Source: Aplysia californica | Taxonomy: Eukaryota > Mollusca > Gastropoda > Aplysiida > Aplysiidae | Length of the DNA: 64,000 bases | NCBI RefSeq assembly: GCF_000002075.1 | Contig: NW_004797534.1 | Span: forward strand, 64,847-128,846 | Direction: 5' to 3' | Part shown: in pieces, positions 21,610-36,100 of the stretch | How the letters are laid out: each line of letters begins with the position of its first letter | Numbering within the stretch: the first letter of the stretch is position 1 | Notes under the pieces: generated by a model | The model's database searches: none | The model's input: only the letters and a program-made list of their open reading frames with translations | Told to the model about the DNA's origin: nothing | Made by a program: the position numbers and the translations under genes

Positions 21610-24121
21610 ACTTTGTCCAGCATTTATTTCTCATGAACAATAATTCACACATCACAAATTTAAATTAGGAAGAGTACAGAAAATGTTTAGAGTTCATATG
21701 GAACGATAAATAAAAGCACCCAAGCCGCAAAGTACATGATGAAATTTATATCCAACATTCCTTTTTTTTTAAATGAATAGACATTGACTTGTGTGCATTT
21801 TTACTTGGCAGTGAGAACTAAATGCCACAACATATTTTTTTATATTTTTAAAGACATTTTAAGATGTAAGGCTAACACGCATCAAAATTATTACATCAAA
21901 GTATCATGACTAACAGCCAAGAAAATCTTTCTCTAACTTGAAGATATGAAGTAAAGATTAGTCATAATGGACGACTATCATTATCATATTCCTCCTTCCC
22001 ATCTCCCAAATCAAGTCCTCCTCATAAATTCAAACAATTAACAAGCTAAGCTACCATCCTTCTAAAGAATATTAGAGCACTCCTTGTTTCTGGATGTTCC
22101 ACCCATGCCTAGACACATTAGAGGAAAGATTTACAATGGGAGCCGGAGCAACTTGCACTTGTGCACTCGTTTGCCTCAATAAATTGCACAGAAGCACAAA
22201 GGAGGCATAACTTTTTTCCTCTCAGATTCTCAGATTACAAAATGCCCATTAACCTTGCTCTCTGTAGCAATGTACCTTATCATAAATTTGTTCTACATAT
22301 TTACATCAGTCGTAGTACATACAAGCTATGTATAGACTTGACTTTTTAAAGAAAAAGTGTGCTGTTTCAATCTCTTTCACACTCTCAACATTGCAGAACA
22401 TATTTATATCAGTTCTGCAACATATTCTCACAGACCTTACACTTTCACATTCAATACAGCTTACTGTCTCTCACAGTGTAGAATATGACTTATTTGACTA
22501 TATTCTAATACACCCTCTCTCTCATATCATTTTTTATAGTAGAGAGTTTTACGGCGCTCGCAACTGCATAAGGTCATATGAGCGCCAAGGGGTGGGTGTC
22601 AACAGAGAAGTCTTTACAGAGAATCAGACTTACTCTGCTCACCTCTCTAGCTTCAACAGCACAAGGTCTGCTTCGACCATCAAGGCACCCCGGAAATAGC
22701 AGGTCACAAGAGAGTGACAAACAAACAAAAGAAGTAGAGGAAAATGACAATAGTAAGGATTAGGAAAGAAAAAGCAGCAGTTCCCTGTTGCAGATCAGGC
22801 ACAGTTATGAGCGTGACATGAATCAGCCCATTTACAATTTTACTGTGCTTGAACGAGAAATGTCCCCTCTTTGGGAATGGCCTAAAGACACTACAGTCAG
22901 TGGCACTGCCCCAGGGGGGGGGGGGACCTCTCTCTCAGGTTTAACTAGTGAATACACGCTTATGTGTAAAATGTGAAATATTCTCTCATATCAGTAAGAC
23001 AAACTGATATCACTCATGAAGGCCTCCCATTTACTCAGCAAACTTTCACTTAATGAGGCATTGTTATTCACTTCCAGGAACTTAACCCTCAGGATGTGAC
23101 TAGTGAACTTACAGAGCTAAACTGGCCTCCCCACCCCCTCGCATCTCAGAACAGCAATTTAGAAAAGATGTTCGGTACTTTTTAAAGGTACCACAGTAAC
23201 CATCCAATACAAACATACATATTTTGAACTTTAGGGATACTAAAAAACTGTTTCTAGAGTAATCTGTCCATGTGGCGGCACTCTCAGCAACAGAAACATC
23301 TAAAAGAACACCATACATCAACAGTTTCAACTGAAAAAAGCACAATCGTTTTGTACTCGCAAACGCCAGCCTAAAAGCATGCTCGTTTTTTCTTTCCATT
23401 TTTAGAATGCTATAATAAACACAGTAAGCAAATTCCTGGAGAAAAAGAAACCATAAAAGGTTGGACACAAGCCCTTTTTAAATGTGCGCCTAATGAAAAT
23501 ATATATGACAGCAAAGCCCAGGGCTGCATTAAGCATGTGGGAAGCCTTGAGCCCACCGAGGCCTCCCTCTCCAAATCCCCCTATTGCATACACCACAGAC
23601 TAAGTAACCTAAATCCTAATATAGAAATAAAACACTAAAGTAAAGAAATACTGAATGGGGACTTTTCTTCCAGTGTCATAATATGTAATGAATAAATACT
23701 AAATTGATTAAATGAAAATAAAATTAACACAAGTTGTTCTCACCAAATTTATTTACACAGACAAATTCAGTTGAAATTATTCTAATTTTCCATGAAAAAG
23801 TATAGTATAACTAACAAGTAAATTAAGTTCAAATCAGCGAATGGATGAAGTTAGGGGGTCTATAACCATTGCAATCCAGACACTTTTCTCAATTTTCATG
23901 CGACAGAGTCGCTGATGATGTCACTTAAGTCTAATTCAGGCGGTATATCTGTCTGGATGCTACAACTACTATATATTGATGAGAGGCCCCGCCCCTGCTT
24001 GGTGTGTGGCCCTGGACCCACGCCCCTTCCCCCCACCCCCCTTAATCCAGCCCTGACACAGCCAAAAGTGTAAGTGGAATACCCGGCAAAAGACGTCACA
24101 AAGTGTTTCTGTGCGGTGACA
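21610..24121 (-). other. Probable EXOC5 3' UTR region, with candidate poly(A) signal at 21623-21628
   Basis: Downstream of the EXOC5 stop on the minus strand. AATAAA reads at 21628-21623 (plus-strand TTTATT). Nearer candidates exist at about 23748 and 24267, so UTR length is uncertain. Within it are a SINE tail (22537-22600), a G run (about 22914-22924) and no second gene. The sequence is AT-rich and unbroken by long repeats, as a long 3' UTR would be. Confidence 0.35.
22537..22600 (-). mobile_element. SINE tail fragment, GCGCCGTAAAAC family
   Basis: GTTTTACGGCGCTCGCAACTGCATAAGGTCATATGAGCGCC is the reverse complement of the end of the SINE at 9466-9977, with few changes. The tRNA-like head is not present nearby. 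Confidence 0.75.
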
Positions 24122-27100
24122 TCACTTGAGTCTGGTTGAGATTTTTGCAGTACGATAATCAGCTCTCAGTTGAACAAAGTTTTGAATGATTGAATCGTCC
24201 AGATCAGCCTGTAATAGAAACAAGAACATTTGTACAAGGCAATCCCTTTAGAAAACAAAGCACATCAGTCACTTTATTTTATACATTTAAAAATCCCATT
24301 CCTTTAAAAGGTGAAGATCACTACAAGCGTTCAAGTGGAATGCAAAAACTGAAGATTACTTGACTCGTTGAGGCTACATACTAACTTTACTTTTCCGATC
24401 CAGCGGCCATTTGGGTTCTAGCCCTTCGGCCTGGAAGCCACATACTTCATATCCCCATTATTGATCCACAGGACTCTTACATTATGGTCAGTGCACGTTC
24501 AAGGAGATGAAAGCTATTGGTTCCTTGCTATAGCTTGTAGGCTACTAATTCCACAAATAATACAATTGAGGAATATGCCACAGGTGATTGGTGCGACATA
24601 TATGTAACATGACATAGGCAACCAAGAACAGCAACTCTGCCAACTTCTGTGACGTCCATGGTACAGCATTTAACTAAAAATTAGGTATTTTCTTGACATA
24701 TCAAAAGGTATTTCATGTCATAAGGTAACAACAGATACTCCAAAGGTTGCAATGCAAATTTTGTTTATCAATAACAATTATTATATAGTGGAGTCCACTT
24801 AAACCTAACATGGTAAATCTGAAAACTAAATCATCGTAAAGCAATGCGCTCAAGCCACTGCCAGCAGCTCACTGGCACAGAGGTTCCGACTACAAGCTGC
24901 AGGGAGCGCTTGCCAGAGGTAAGGAGAAAAGCAAACTCCACTATATCTGATTTATTCAAAGTACTTACCAGCTGCTCCCCGCTGGATACCACCTTGATGT
25001 TCTCAGGTACTACCACCAGCAGGTTACACAGCGCATGAAGGTGCTCAAACAGCTGGGTCACTATGGGTACCTTCAGCTCTTCCTTCACCAGCTTACGGTA
25101 CTCATTGACGTCGCAGATAACCAACATTGCCCCTGGGAACATCACAATAAATAACACCTACGTCACTTACGTGTTAATTTTTACAAAGTGCTTATTCCTG
25201 ATTTTAGAAAGTATTCATGCAGCTGCTGTCAGGGTTACTATTCTTCCCGTTTTTCTTACTATTATCATCATCATCATCATCCTCATTATAATAATTATTA
25301 TTATTATTAATATTGTTGCTGTTATTATATTATTTTTATAACTGTTACTATTGCTGTTGTTGTTGTTATTATTATATTATTATTATTATTATTATCATTA
25401 TTATTATTACTTACATTATAATACTATAACTACCAATTGCATGAAATTTCCATAGAATAAATAGCCTGCATATACACTGCATTAACGTAAAAAAAACAAA
25501 AAAACATCATAACTATTACAGTAAAACAAATGACAACAATCTTAAGGGAAAAACTTATTTAAGTTACCTATTGAGTTGTAGGAGAACTGTGTCAAGTGCT
25601 CATAGGTCAGTCTGTGGTACCTCTGACCCAGAGTGCCCATGACCACGTCAACGTTCTTCCCATCCAGACTGTTCTTGATCTCCCGGACTTGAGCGTGGAG
25701 AAACTTGGACACTTTCATCGCAGCCTGGAGGAGAGGACAATGACAATTGTTGTGAGATCAGAGAAGTTCAAAAAGTTTATAATACCACCTCGCCTCAGAG
25801 CTATTTTGTCCAGAGAGCACTCTTTACTTAAGTACATTTTGGACTAAATAGTTCTGAGACGATGACCTGTGGACTAATAACAGAATAATTGAACAAGAGC
25901 TGTGAAGTATGAGTTCATCCCTGTGTCTATGGCGTAAGCATCCCTCTTGCATTTGTCTTATAGGAGGGATAATAATAATAATAACGACAACAATAGACAG
26001 CATTTGTAAAGCGCAAATTCCTGAATAGAAAAAAGGGATTGCTGAATCAGAAGTGAGACATATCGTTAGTTATGGCACTCCCCTGCCATTCAGAGAAAGA
26101 AATTGGATGATTCATATAAGAATCTACTACAACTAGTGATGCAAAAGACTGTTAGATTTTGAACAAGAAAGAAAGGGGGAGAATGCAATAAATTAATCAA
26201 ATATACTAGCGAACAAAAGAAACGCAAAAAGCTATTTGGGCCATAACTAAATAACCATCAATGGTAGAAGACTGTAATTTACACCAACGATAGTATGTCA
26301 TATGTTCTTTAGAAATCAAAAGTCGCCTGTCTAGCTTGTGACCGGAAACTAGAGTTATTGCCCCTTAATTGGAGCATGGAAAAAGCCAAGTGGTGCCCTT
26401 GAAACACGGTCTAAATGATCTAAATGAGTGGAAAAAGTGTGAATAGTATTCACCTCAGTTCGGCTATGAAAGTCGTGGTAAAAAATCAGTTCGGCTGTTC
26501 TGCCTGCATTTGCAATGACAGTGCCGTGTTTAAGGGTTATTCAGCGAGAAAAAGCAATAGGCCCTTTGGAAGGTGAAGAAGGTCCATTTGTGGTTGCCAA
26601 TCATTTTGGTGTTCACACCTCGAGTATCCACAGACTGATCGCCCGTTTTCAGCTCGCTAATTCTACGGCAGACCGAAAAAGGTCAGGTCAACCCAGAGTG
26701 ACCGATGCGCTTGCATATATACACACACATTGTTCGTATGTATTGTTCAAATCGACTTCAGACAGCTACAAGAACGTCAGATTTGGTAGGGAGTACCCAC
26801 GGAAGAGCCAAAAGTCAACACAAATTGAACCGGCGATTGCATCAGGTAGACTTTAGACGCCGTCGACCTTACCATGGTCCAGTCTTGATCGCACACCATT
26901 GCTAAGAGCATCTCAACTGGACCCAGCACCATGTCAACAGGCGTTTCAGAGACTGATCTTCGGTTCTCATTTTCGGAAGAATGCCTGTTCTCCATATATA
27001 CAACAAACAGGGGCCTCAGAGTTTATCAAAAAGGAGGCGAACAAAATTGTGAAAGCTGTGTCATAAAGAGGAATCGCTGGGGATGACATCGCGTCCTGAT

Positions 27101-30100
27101 CTGGGGTGGAATCTTGTAGAACCACAAAGTAGGACCAATGATCTTCAAAAATCAAGGCCAATGTCGAGGTCAAGGTATCAAGGCTGTTTGCTGCATAGCA
27201 GAAGTTCTTAAGCCCCTATACAGAGACAAAATTTTAACTTCCGGTTCCAGCAAGATAATGCTTGTGCTCACACTTCCCGTGTTACACAGGATATCCTCCA
27301 ACACCATGGCATCATTCCACAGCCTCATCCTGCCCTTAGCACTGCTTTAAACCCAATCAAACATTTTTGGGACGAAATTAAATGAAGCATCGAGGGGAGA
27401 CAACCAAGGCCAAGAAACACGCAGGAACTGTATGTGGCCATCCAGGAGATGTGGAGGCAGATCCCACTATGATATGTACAAACAACCTAGTGGCTTCCTT
27501 GTACCGGAGATCTACTGCGGTTATCCGATCTAATAGTGCCCATAACCACTACTGAGCATTTTGGTGCATTAACCGGAGGTTGAAAGTGTATTCCTTTAAA
27601 ATTTAATATTCACAGTGATGCCCCACGTATCCTTTCATAATGCCAGAAAACAGTTTGGGTTTAAAATGCCCCGTTTTGTAAATAATGGGAAATAACCTGA
27701 TCACCATTGCAAAGGTAAACAGGATTTTGCTTTTCTTTTGCTCGCTAGTATAAATTATAACTTAATTCAGGCAAAAACCAAAAGCATAATGTAATAGAAG
27801 ACAGACAGACAGAGAGCCAGAGTCAGAGAAGAAGGGGGGGGGGGGGGGAGAAGGGGGGGGGGGGAGGAGAAACAATAATAAGGAGTTGACATTTACTTAA
27901 TTATATATTTAAACAAAATGACCAAGGAAATAATGAAAATGCAATTTTTTTTAAAAACAATTTTAAGTTTTTCCAAATTATGAGAGGACACAAAGAGGAG
28001 AAGGGAGTAAAAGAGACAACTTACAGGGGATAAAAGATGCATGGGGGCATCCTCCGTCTCAGGCCTGAAGTCTGTTTTCTTTTGTTCTGTATTGAATATG
28101 TACCGGATGAACCCAATGATAGCGTTTACAGAGCGGTCGAGTCCAACATCTATCTTTGCCTCCATTGCTTCACGCAACTCGCGTTTCTTTTTCATACAGA
28201 ATCCATGGTGCTGTGAAGACCTGTGTCATGACAATATCCATTAAAATAAATTGTATAAATAAAAACTAAAAGCTCCACAATACCATTGCCAACAAATAAA
28301 AAGATATCAAAGTACAAAGTCACTCTTGTAACAAGTTCTTCTATATCATTCTTCAAATGCCTCAACTGTTATTTCTTCTACTTTTTCCTTTTACTCTCTT
28401 TATTTCTCCTCATCTGCCTCTTCCGCTTCTTTCTTTCCTTTGTTTCCTCTCAGTGCAAAGGAACCAACTATCAATAATATTGATGATGTTGCAAAAGATT
28501 TAAGGCCGTTCAGTAATTATGACAGTTCTTCTCTTCTTCTTCTCCTCCTCCTCCCTTTCATTTTTTTTTTCTTGTTCTTTTACAATTATAGCCACCACTG
28601 AAGTTGCTTTCATGTTATTTTCAAAACTCCAAAGTCCAAACACACAAACAACTTCATACAATATAACCACAACTCACATGACGAGAGGGATGAAGTTGTC
28701 CGTGAACTGTTTCTCAAATAAGTGGAACAAAGTGTTTGCCTGGCTCACCACATCGAAGAAGTAAATCTCTGGTTCAACTTTGGGCTCAGCAGGAGGAATA
28801 CCTGTTTAGAAATTATGTCATGCTTTACTCAGTAGGGGTGATCAAACAAATAAAAGATAATCAATCACAAGCAGACGTACTGATAATGTGATATTAGTCT
28901 TTGTCAGAGTTTTTTCATACAATTTGTCCAAGTTTGTAACTGATCTTGGTTGAATACTCGGCTGATATATCGTGATTTGAGATTCAAGCTGAAGTTGCTA
29001 AAGTTTTCTCTTCTTTCAGTGTACAAGCAGAAAGCACACAAAATTTCTGACTAGTCAGACAGGTGTTCTCACAGATCATTATCTCTAGGAATACCTTATT
29101 ACATATTACGAGTGGGCCAAAAATCAAACTTGGGATGGAATCACACAAGAATGGTTCTGACATATAGCAGGCTCATAGTATATACCACAAGGGCAACAAT
29201 GTAAATGTTCACATTTTTGTTTGATATCAAAATAAATCCTTTTTTGTACAGGCAATGTGCACAAGACAGCACATTACAAGACAGATCACTTTCTATTTAA
29301 AGCACCTTAAAAAATCAAACCACATTTTTGTAAATGTCACTACTCAAGGTACCGATTAAAAACATTTTGTTTTGTTTCTCAAATAGAAGTTCTTTTACAA
29401 CAATCTTTGCTCCTCCCCTTTGTAGCCTACATGATACAGTATATTATCCCCTTGTCTCAAACCAGCTCAAAAATAGATGTCACCACTAGTATTTTTAATA
29501 TATAGTATCAAATGCATTCATATATACATCTTGCCACGGTACGAAGGGTTTTTTCAAGTACCTCAAACAGAGAAATGAACCCCACTTGTAAAAAACTTTC
29601 TTAAATTCCACTCACCCAGGAGCCCAATCTCCACAGCATAGTCAATGTGTTCTGTCACGAGATACTGGACCAACACCTCAAAGATTTTGATTGCATTAGA
29701 GGGCAAGTCCGACGTGGAGGAAAGCTGAAAGAAACAACAGTTCAGTTATGAAATCTTGAGGTAATAAGAATATAACAGAGCAAAATGACTCAAGGGAGAG
29801 GAGGAAGACAGAAAAAGAGCCGCCGTTTCTGTCAAGACAACAGTATTTTTTTAATGACAGACAGCCTAACCCTGTAGGCCTACATTACAAAGATGCAATT
29901 TCTAACAGTTTTGAGGCACATTACCTTGGGAATGTGTACCTAACTAGGAAACCAATAACATAATAATATCTTTATGAACTCATGAGGCATGATGTATTCC
30001 TTGCTTATATAATATGTGACACATCGTGGCGAAATCAGGCACTCGTCAAAGTAATGAAATTGAAGAAACAGGCTTTTTTCTGCCAGGCTGGCAATTTTTA

Positions 30101-33100
30101 GCAAATTTTTGTTTTTGTGCTCAACACCATTTATTTCCATGTAAAAACACATTTCCATGTGAATTTTACCGAATAACCTTAATTAATGGCACAAAATATG
30201 TAAATTTTCAGTTTTCAAGGAGCTACTGAACTTACCAAACTTCGGCGGCCATTTTCTCAATAAATTCACCACATGAACCAGGTGACCTCACCTCCTTCAA
30301 TCACAAATATCTCAACTTCTATTCAAGATTCAAGGGTATTTTTTACATAGAAAGCAAGGCAAATGAAGAAGCTTTCGGATGATCCCAACATCTCCACATG
30401 CCCAAAATTGACGAGCGTCTTGACACTAATTATTTTTTAAAACCTACTCATCACAAATGTCTTCATAACTTACTTCATCATTTATGAAATCTGAACATAT
30501 GAAACAAATTAGCACCAGCATTGTGAAGCATCGTGGTGAAATCTGGCGCTCGTCAAAATAATGAAATCAAAAGAAATCTGCATTTTTGGGGGCTGACGGG
30601 CAATTTTTTTCTAATTTTCTTGGTTTGACTCAACACCTTTTACGTCCATTTAAAAACACAGTTCTGTGAGGATACTACTGATAAACATTGACAAAAGGCA
30701 TTCCAGTTTCCAAGGACTCTCAGGCTATGGAAGTTAACAAACTTTGGCCGCCATTTTCTCGCTAATTTTACTTCTGAAACCAGGCGACCCTGGCCTCCTT
30801 CAATCGCAAATATTTCTATTTAACATTGATGGATACATTTTTCACAAAAATGAAGAAAAATGAAAAGGCTTTAAGATGATACCAATAACCCCATATGCCC
30901 AAAAATTGACGAGCACCTGATTCCACCACGTCGTGACACATCTAATTTGTACTAAAAAGTAACGCTGCAACCCCACCTTCCCAAACAAGGGGAAAATATT
31001 TTCAACACATCAAGCTTTAATTTTCCTTGTCAAAAATGACCACTCAAAATTCTTGAATAGATTGCCCCTCGAAGATATTGTATCTTCAAAAGAAAAAAAT
31101 TTACCGTTTGACACCTCTTAAAGGCATTCTTTGTGTCTTGCAGAATGTTGATTGCCACCTCTTGGGACAGAAATGTTTCACCTCCAAAGTTCTCAATCGA
31201 TGGGCCTGCCTTTGTAACATTACCAATCTTAGCCTGAATATCTCGCTTCAGCTCATGAATTCTGAAAGACACAAGTAAAAGGGAAAAAGGATACATCACA
31301 GTAGAATATAATGAGCATATATACCAGAAACAAAAAAACAATTGAATTGTTCACAACAATGCATAACAAGTGTACAAATGATAATAATAATAATAATAAT
31401 AATAGATTGCATTTATATAGAGCTCTATCCCATTCAAGTATAAGCTCTGAGCGTTTTACAGTTGTTTATAATGCAATATATTTAAAGTGTTGACACCCCT
31501 GGCTTACAAAATCTTTAAATCTTCAGAATGTTCTTCATCCCACAGGAAAATACATCTACTACAACAATACAATGCAGATATACAACATCATTTGTCCAAC
31601 GCCAAAAGAATAAGACAATTAGAGACTTCCAAAATTCTTCTGATTAAGGAAGGATAGTGCGGAAATGCACAAAAGGTAGACAAGTAAGGTAGATGAAGAA
31701 TAGGCATGTCGGTGAAGAGAAACTTAAGAAAGCCCTTTTCACGATTATAATACTTCCAACTGTATGAAAAAAAAACTCCCCCTCACAGCAAAGCTGCATG
31801 GAAAGTCCTTGCAATAGGGACTCATCTCCACTGCTTCAAAACAAGGAATAATACATATTGTATCATAAACGACGAACTGTAATGGCCACATTACACCAGT
31901 ATCAGAACAGGACAAAAAGCAAGACTCAAAAGGAGCAAAAGAAGCAGATAATACCAGAACACCCTCCAAGCAGCTGTTGAAAGTACATAAGACCATGTCT
32001 TCCGTCTCGAGCATATCAAGGAAGTCAAGACCTGAAGATAGGGAAGCAGCACTTGGACAATCTGCTTCCTTTTGATATTACTGGCAAGCCAAAGAAGAAG
32101 AAGAAGGAATATATGAACCTACTCTTATCAAGAGCAACGTGTAAGGACGATACCGATGGTGATATAAAAAAAACCTTAAGGCACAGAGACTGTGTTACAC
32201 TTACCCGCCTGACTGGATTTGTCTCTTCACATGGTCTTTCTTCTCATAGTAATGCTGCAGAACTACTGAGCAATGAAGTCTCAAAGACTGAAGTTCAACT
32301 CTGAGGAGGGTTATCAGAGGGGGGAATTGAGCACTTTATTGTAACACTGTCACTATATTAACATGTTACGGTACAATACAAGAATGATTTGAGAACAAGT
32401 ATCATTAAGTGTACAAAACATGTATTCAAAACATGAGTATGTGCTTAAAGAACCATTTTTGGAGTTAACTAAAAGTACAAAAATATGAAAGTGAAATTAA
32501 ATTATCTCATGGGGCAGGTCTTGTATAAAACAGTACAAGTCGTGAAAAACAATGCGGTGTTAACTTGACAAAAAGAAGTCTGTGCACAAAAGAGAAAAAA
32601 TTTCAACAACAATTCCTATAAAATAAATCACAAAATGACACTGGGATCATAATCACCATTCACACAACTGAGGCCAAACAAAACTTACTCTATATATTTG
32701 TCCAGATGCTGAGAAAAAATAGAGCGAGTGAGCTTGTTGAGGAATGTAGAATCACCAAGTTTGAACTCATGCTCAACGCAAGCTTTCGATAGTTCCACTG
32801 TCAACTTCAAGGTTCTGTGAAAATGAAACATGAAATTAAGAAAATCAGGTAGACTCATAATATAATCAAAATAAATTTTCATGTAACTTTCTGTTCAGAA
32901 AGTCACTCAAATAGGTCTATGAATTGCAACAAACTGATAATGCAAGAATTATGCTCTTACAAAAACATGGGAACTTCTAAGACAAAAATATAATCTAAAA
33001 GGAAAATGCAGTCCTTTGTCACTTTTGATTGCAATGAGAAATTGAAGAACAGATTTCCATCCAACAAATCATTGACCACTATTGTTGACAATCACACTTC

Positions 33101-36100
33101 ATAACCACTGCACCTTCACTTCGCCACCAAAGAACTATTTTGTCCAAAGTGTACTTAAGTATAGAGGGACTTTGAACAAAATAGTTGTGAGGCAACAACT
33201 TGGCTTATTGTATCCAATCTTGTCAATGGAAAAAGCCATCTCCTTATTTCTCCTTCTACTGATAGATATATAGTTTGACAAGAAGCGTAAGCTTTGCAAT
33301 TTAAAACAAAACAAGCGTGCTGTCTGTCTTACACACACTATCATGCGAGACAGGGCCAAAGTGTTGAATCAGAGTGCTTGCTCAGTTTCAGTACTTTAAA
33401 GTAGTTTACATCATGACGAATTGTTCTATGTAGGTTTTGTAAATGGATAAAGTCATCCTTCACTTTTCTTCATACTGATATATATATATATATAGTTTCG
33501 CCAATCTGTCTCTTAAAATTAGTAAACAAACATCCATTAAAGATTGTGACCTGTGATGTCTTGCACACTGTGGGATTTTCTTTTGCATATGGGGATGCAT
33601 ATATGGTTAGCAATCAAGGGTTTAATTACTTGACACACATATATCACAGGACTGGATGTACTTACTTAACATACATATCATACAAGTTGTTGAGGTATAC
33701 TTCAGGGTCTGACTGTTTCTCTAGTCTGGAGGCTACATGACCCTGCATAAATAAACATAGAAAACAATTTGTGTAAGAGCACAATTTATAACTGTCATGT
33801 GAAAAACATGGTAGTTGTCAGTATGTTAGTGTTTTAGTGCCTATAAATGGCAGCTTGCACTGTATGCTTCCCAGGAAGTTCAGGTTGCTTCAGTATGCTC
33901 TCAGGTCTGCTGGGGTAATAGTATAGATTGTGAAGCGCATAGAGCTTGCTATTGAGCGGAGATTTGCACTATATAAATGCTATCTATTATTATTATTAGT
34001 TCTTGTCAAGACAGCAATACCAAACATTAAGTTCTTCATTGCCTGTTTCTTTGAAATTTCTAAGAGTCAAAAGTGTCTCCTACTTACAGGCAACACAGGT
34101 AAAAAATGTAACTGAGAAAGTGAATTTTCATTACGATATTCCTTAAAATAGCCGCACTTAAAGTTATTTCATGGTACTATTTTTCCCAAAAGATATTGAT
34201 GCTAACATGAGATTAAACAGTAAAAAAAAAGATAACATAAGAAAAGAATATTACTATTACAATAATGTAAAAATACAAATAAGTAGAGAAGTGAGTGAAG
34301 AAAAAAATAATTTTTTGTACCTTATTCTCTTCATGGAAATATCATCAAAAAGAATACAATTTGTCTAAGCTTCATTAACATCATAACTGAAAATTTAGGG
34401 ACAGACGGGTAATTCAACAAAATTAACAAAAGGAGTCTTAACATACTTATTTTCAATCCTGTAGTATGCAAAATTGATACTTTATTTCTTACAGCCTTAT
34501 TTCAAATTAAACTTATAGCCTACATCCATTAAAGGTAAACTCAAAGTCAAAGCTTCAATAAAAACATGATTTTATTCGATAAGACACATTTCTTTACATA
34601 ACAATACATACCTGGATGCGCTCCTGGAAAACACTCTGCACTAGTTTGCTCATTACAGTGTCAGAGTTAGAGAAGACCGCCTTTGCCAGTTTGTTGGTCT
34701 CCACACACAAGGGAACAACATCGTCAAAAATACTTTTACCCTTGTAAGCATCCTAAATAAAAAGATAGAACTTCATGTGCAAATACAAAACATTTCAATG
34801 AGAAAAAGCATTTCAATACTAAGGCTGCCTATCATAAAAGATTTGCAAGAAAGATAAGTGTGTGCACTCATTCCACTGTCAATAACTAAATGCTCACAAA
34901 GAGAGGAATGAATGGTCATAATCACAAGGCTATAGCCTACCAGGGAGTTTTAAATTTTGCTTTATTCTTCTTTATCTTAAGCAAAGAACTCATTATTGTT
35001 ATTATAAAAAAAGAATGAAGACAGATTTGCTATAGAATGTAGAAAACACTTTGGATAAAAAAACAGGAAAAAGTTTTCAAAGCTTTCAATTTCTTTCTAC
35101 AAAGTCATCCATAAATTATAGACTAATGATATGTTACAAACCTTCTGACATTCGACGATGAAGACATCTATACACTGGCCATAGCTCTGGAAGAAAAAGT
35201 ACAAACATGATAAAAAGCCATACTAATTTCAAACAGTACAGTAAACACAAAAACTTCAGGAAGATTAAAGAAATACAACAAAAATACAAGAAGATTCACT
35301 ACAATTGAAAATAAATCCAGACAAAGGTGGAGAGAATATACGAGACATTGAAAGAAAAATAAAACTTCATGTTTCAGTACAAGTTTAAATATCAGTAATA
35401 ATGTGTGTGTGTGTCTAAAGAAAGGTACCTAAAGTCAGATTTTGACCATTTTGAGTTAAAAGGGTTGTACCTTATATGAAATTTAATGCTGAACCCAGGG
35501 GCCCTTGAATTTTCTAGATATCTAAAGTAGTTTTTGAGATATTGCACATTGTGAGAGGTACGGTATAAAAATATAATTTTGAGAAAATGAGCGTTAAAGT
35601 TTAACAAACGAGAGAACACATACAAACAGTAAAAAAAATGATTTTTTTATTGTATTTTTTCATGGAAAATTCATATCCAATTTGGCATTCACTTGACATC
35701 AATAATGTGAATGGAATTCAACGGTAAAACATAGCAGAGAAGAGAAACCATGCTTCAAGAATAGGTTTTAACACCTTTAAAAAGCAGGTTTCATTGTTTT
35801 TTTATACCCTACCCTCAAAATAATTAAAAATAAAAATATTTGGAAGTCAAATCAATTAAAACGCTTTGAGCACATTGTAAAAAAAATGGTGGATCTACAG
35901 TGGGTGTCGCATTCAACGAGGTCGCCGGGACTGGCTTATTGTCCTCGTTGGATCAGACCTTTTGTTGAACATGACTAAGGCTAAAGAAAAGAAAGGAGAC
36001 AAGTTATTATATTACACGATGTACCAATACCACTAATTAAAACTGTTGTTCCCCCTGAAGACAAAAATCTCAAACAGCATCAGCAAGCGCGTGTTTGAGC

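Noticed and set aside
24831-25157. 108-codon minus-strand frame read as one protein
   Set aside because: Its middle is a true EXOC5 exon (24969-25132), but the two ends run into introns past a GTAAGT donor and an AG acceptor.
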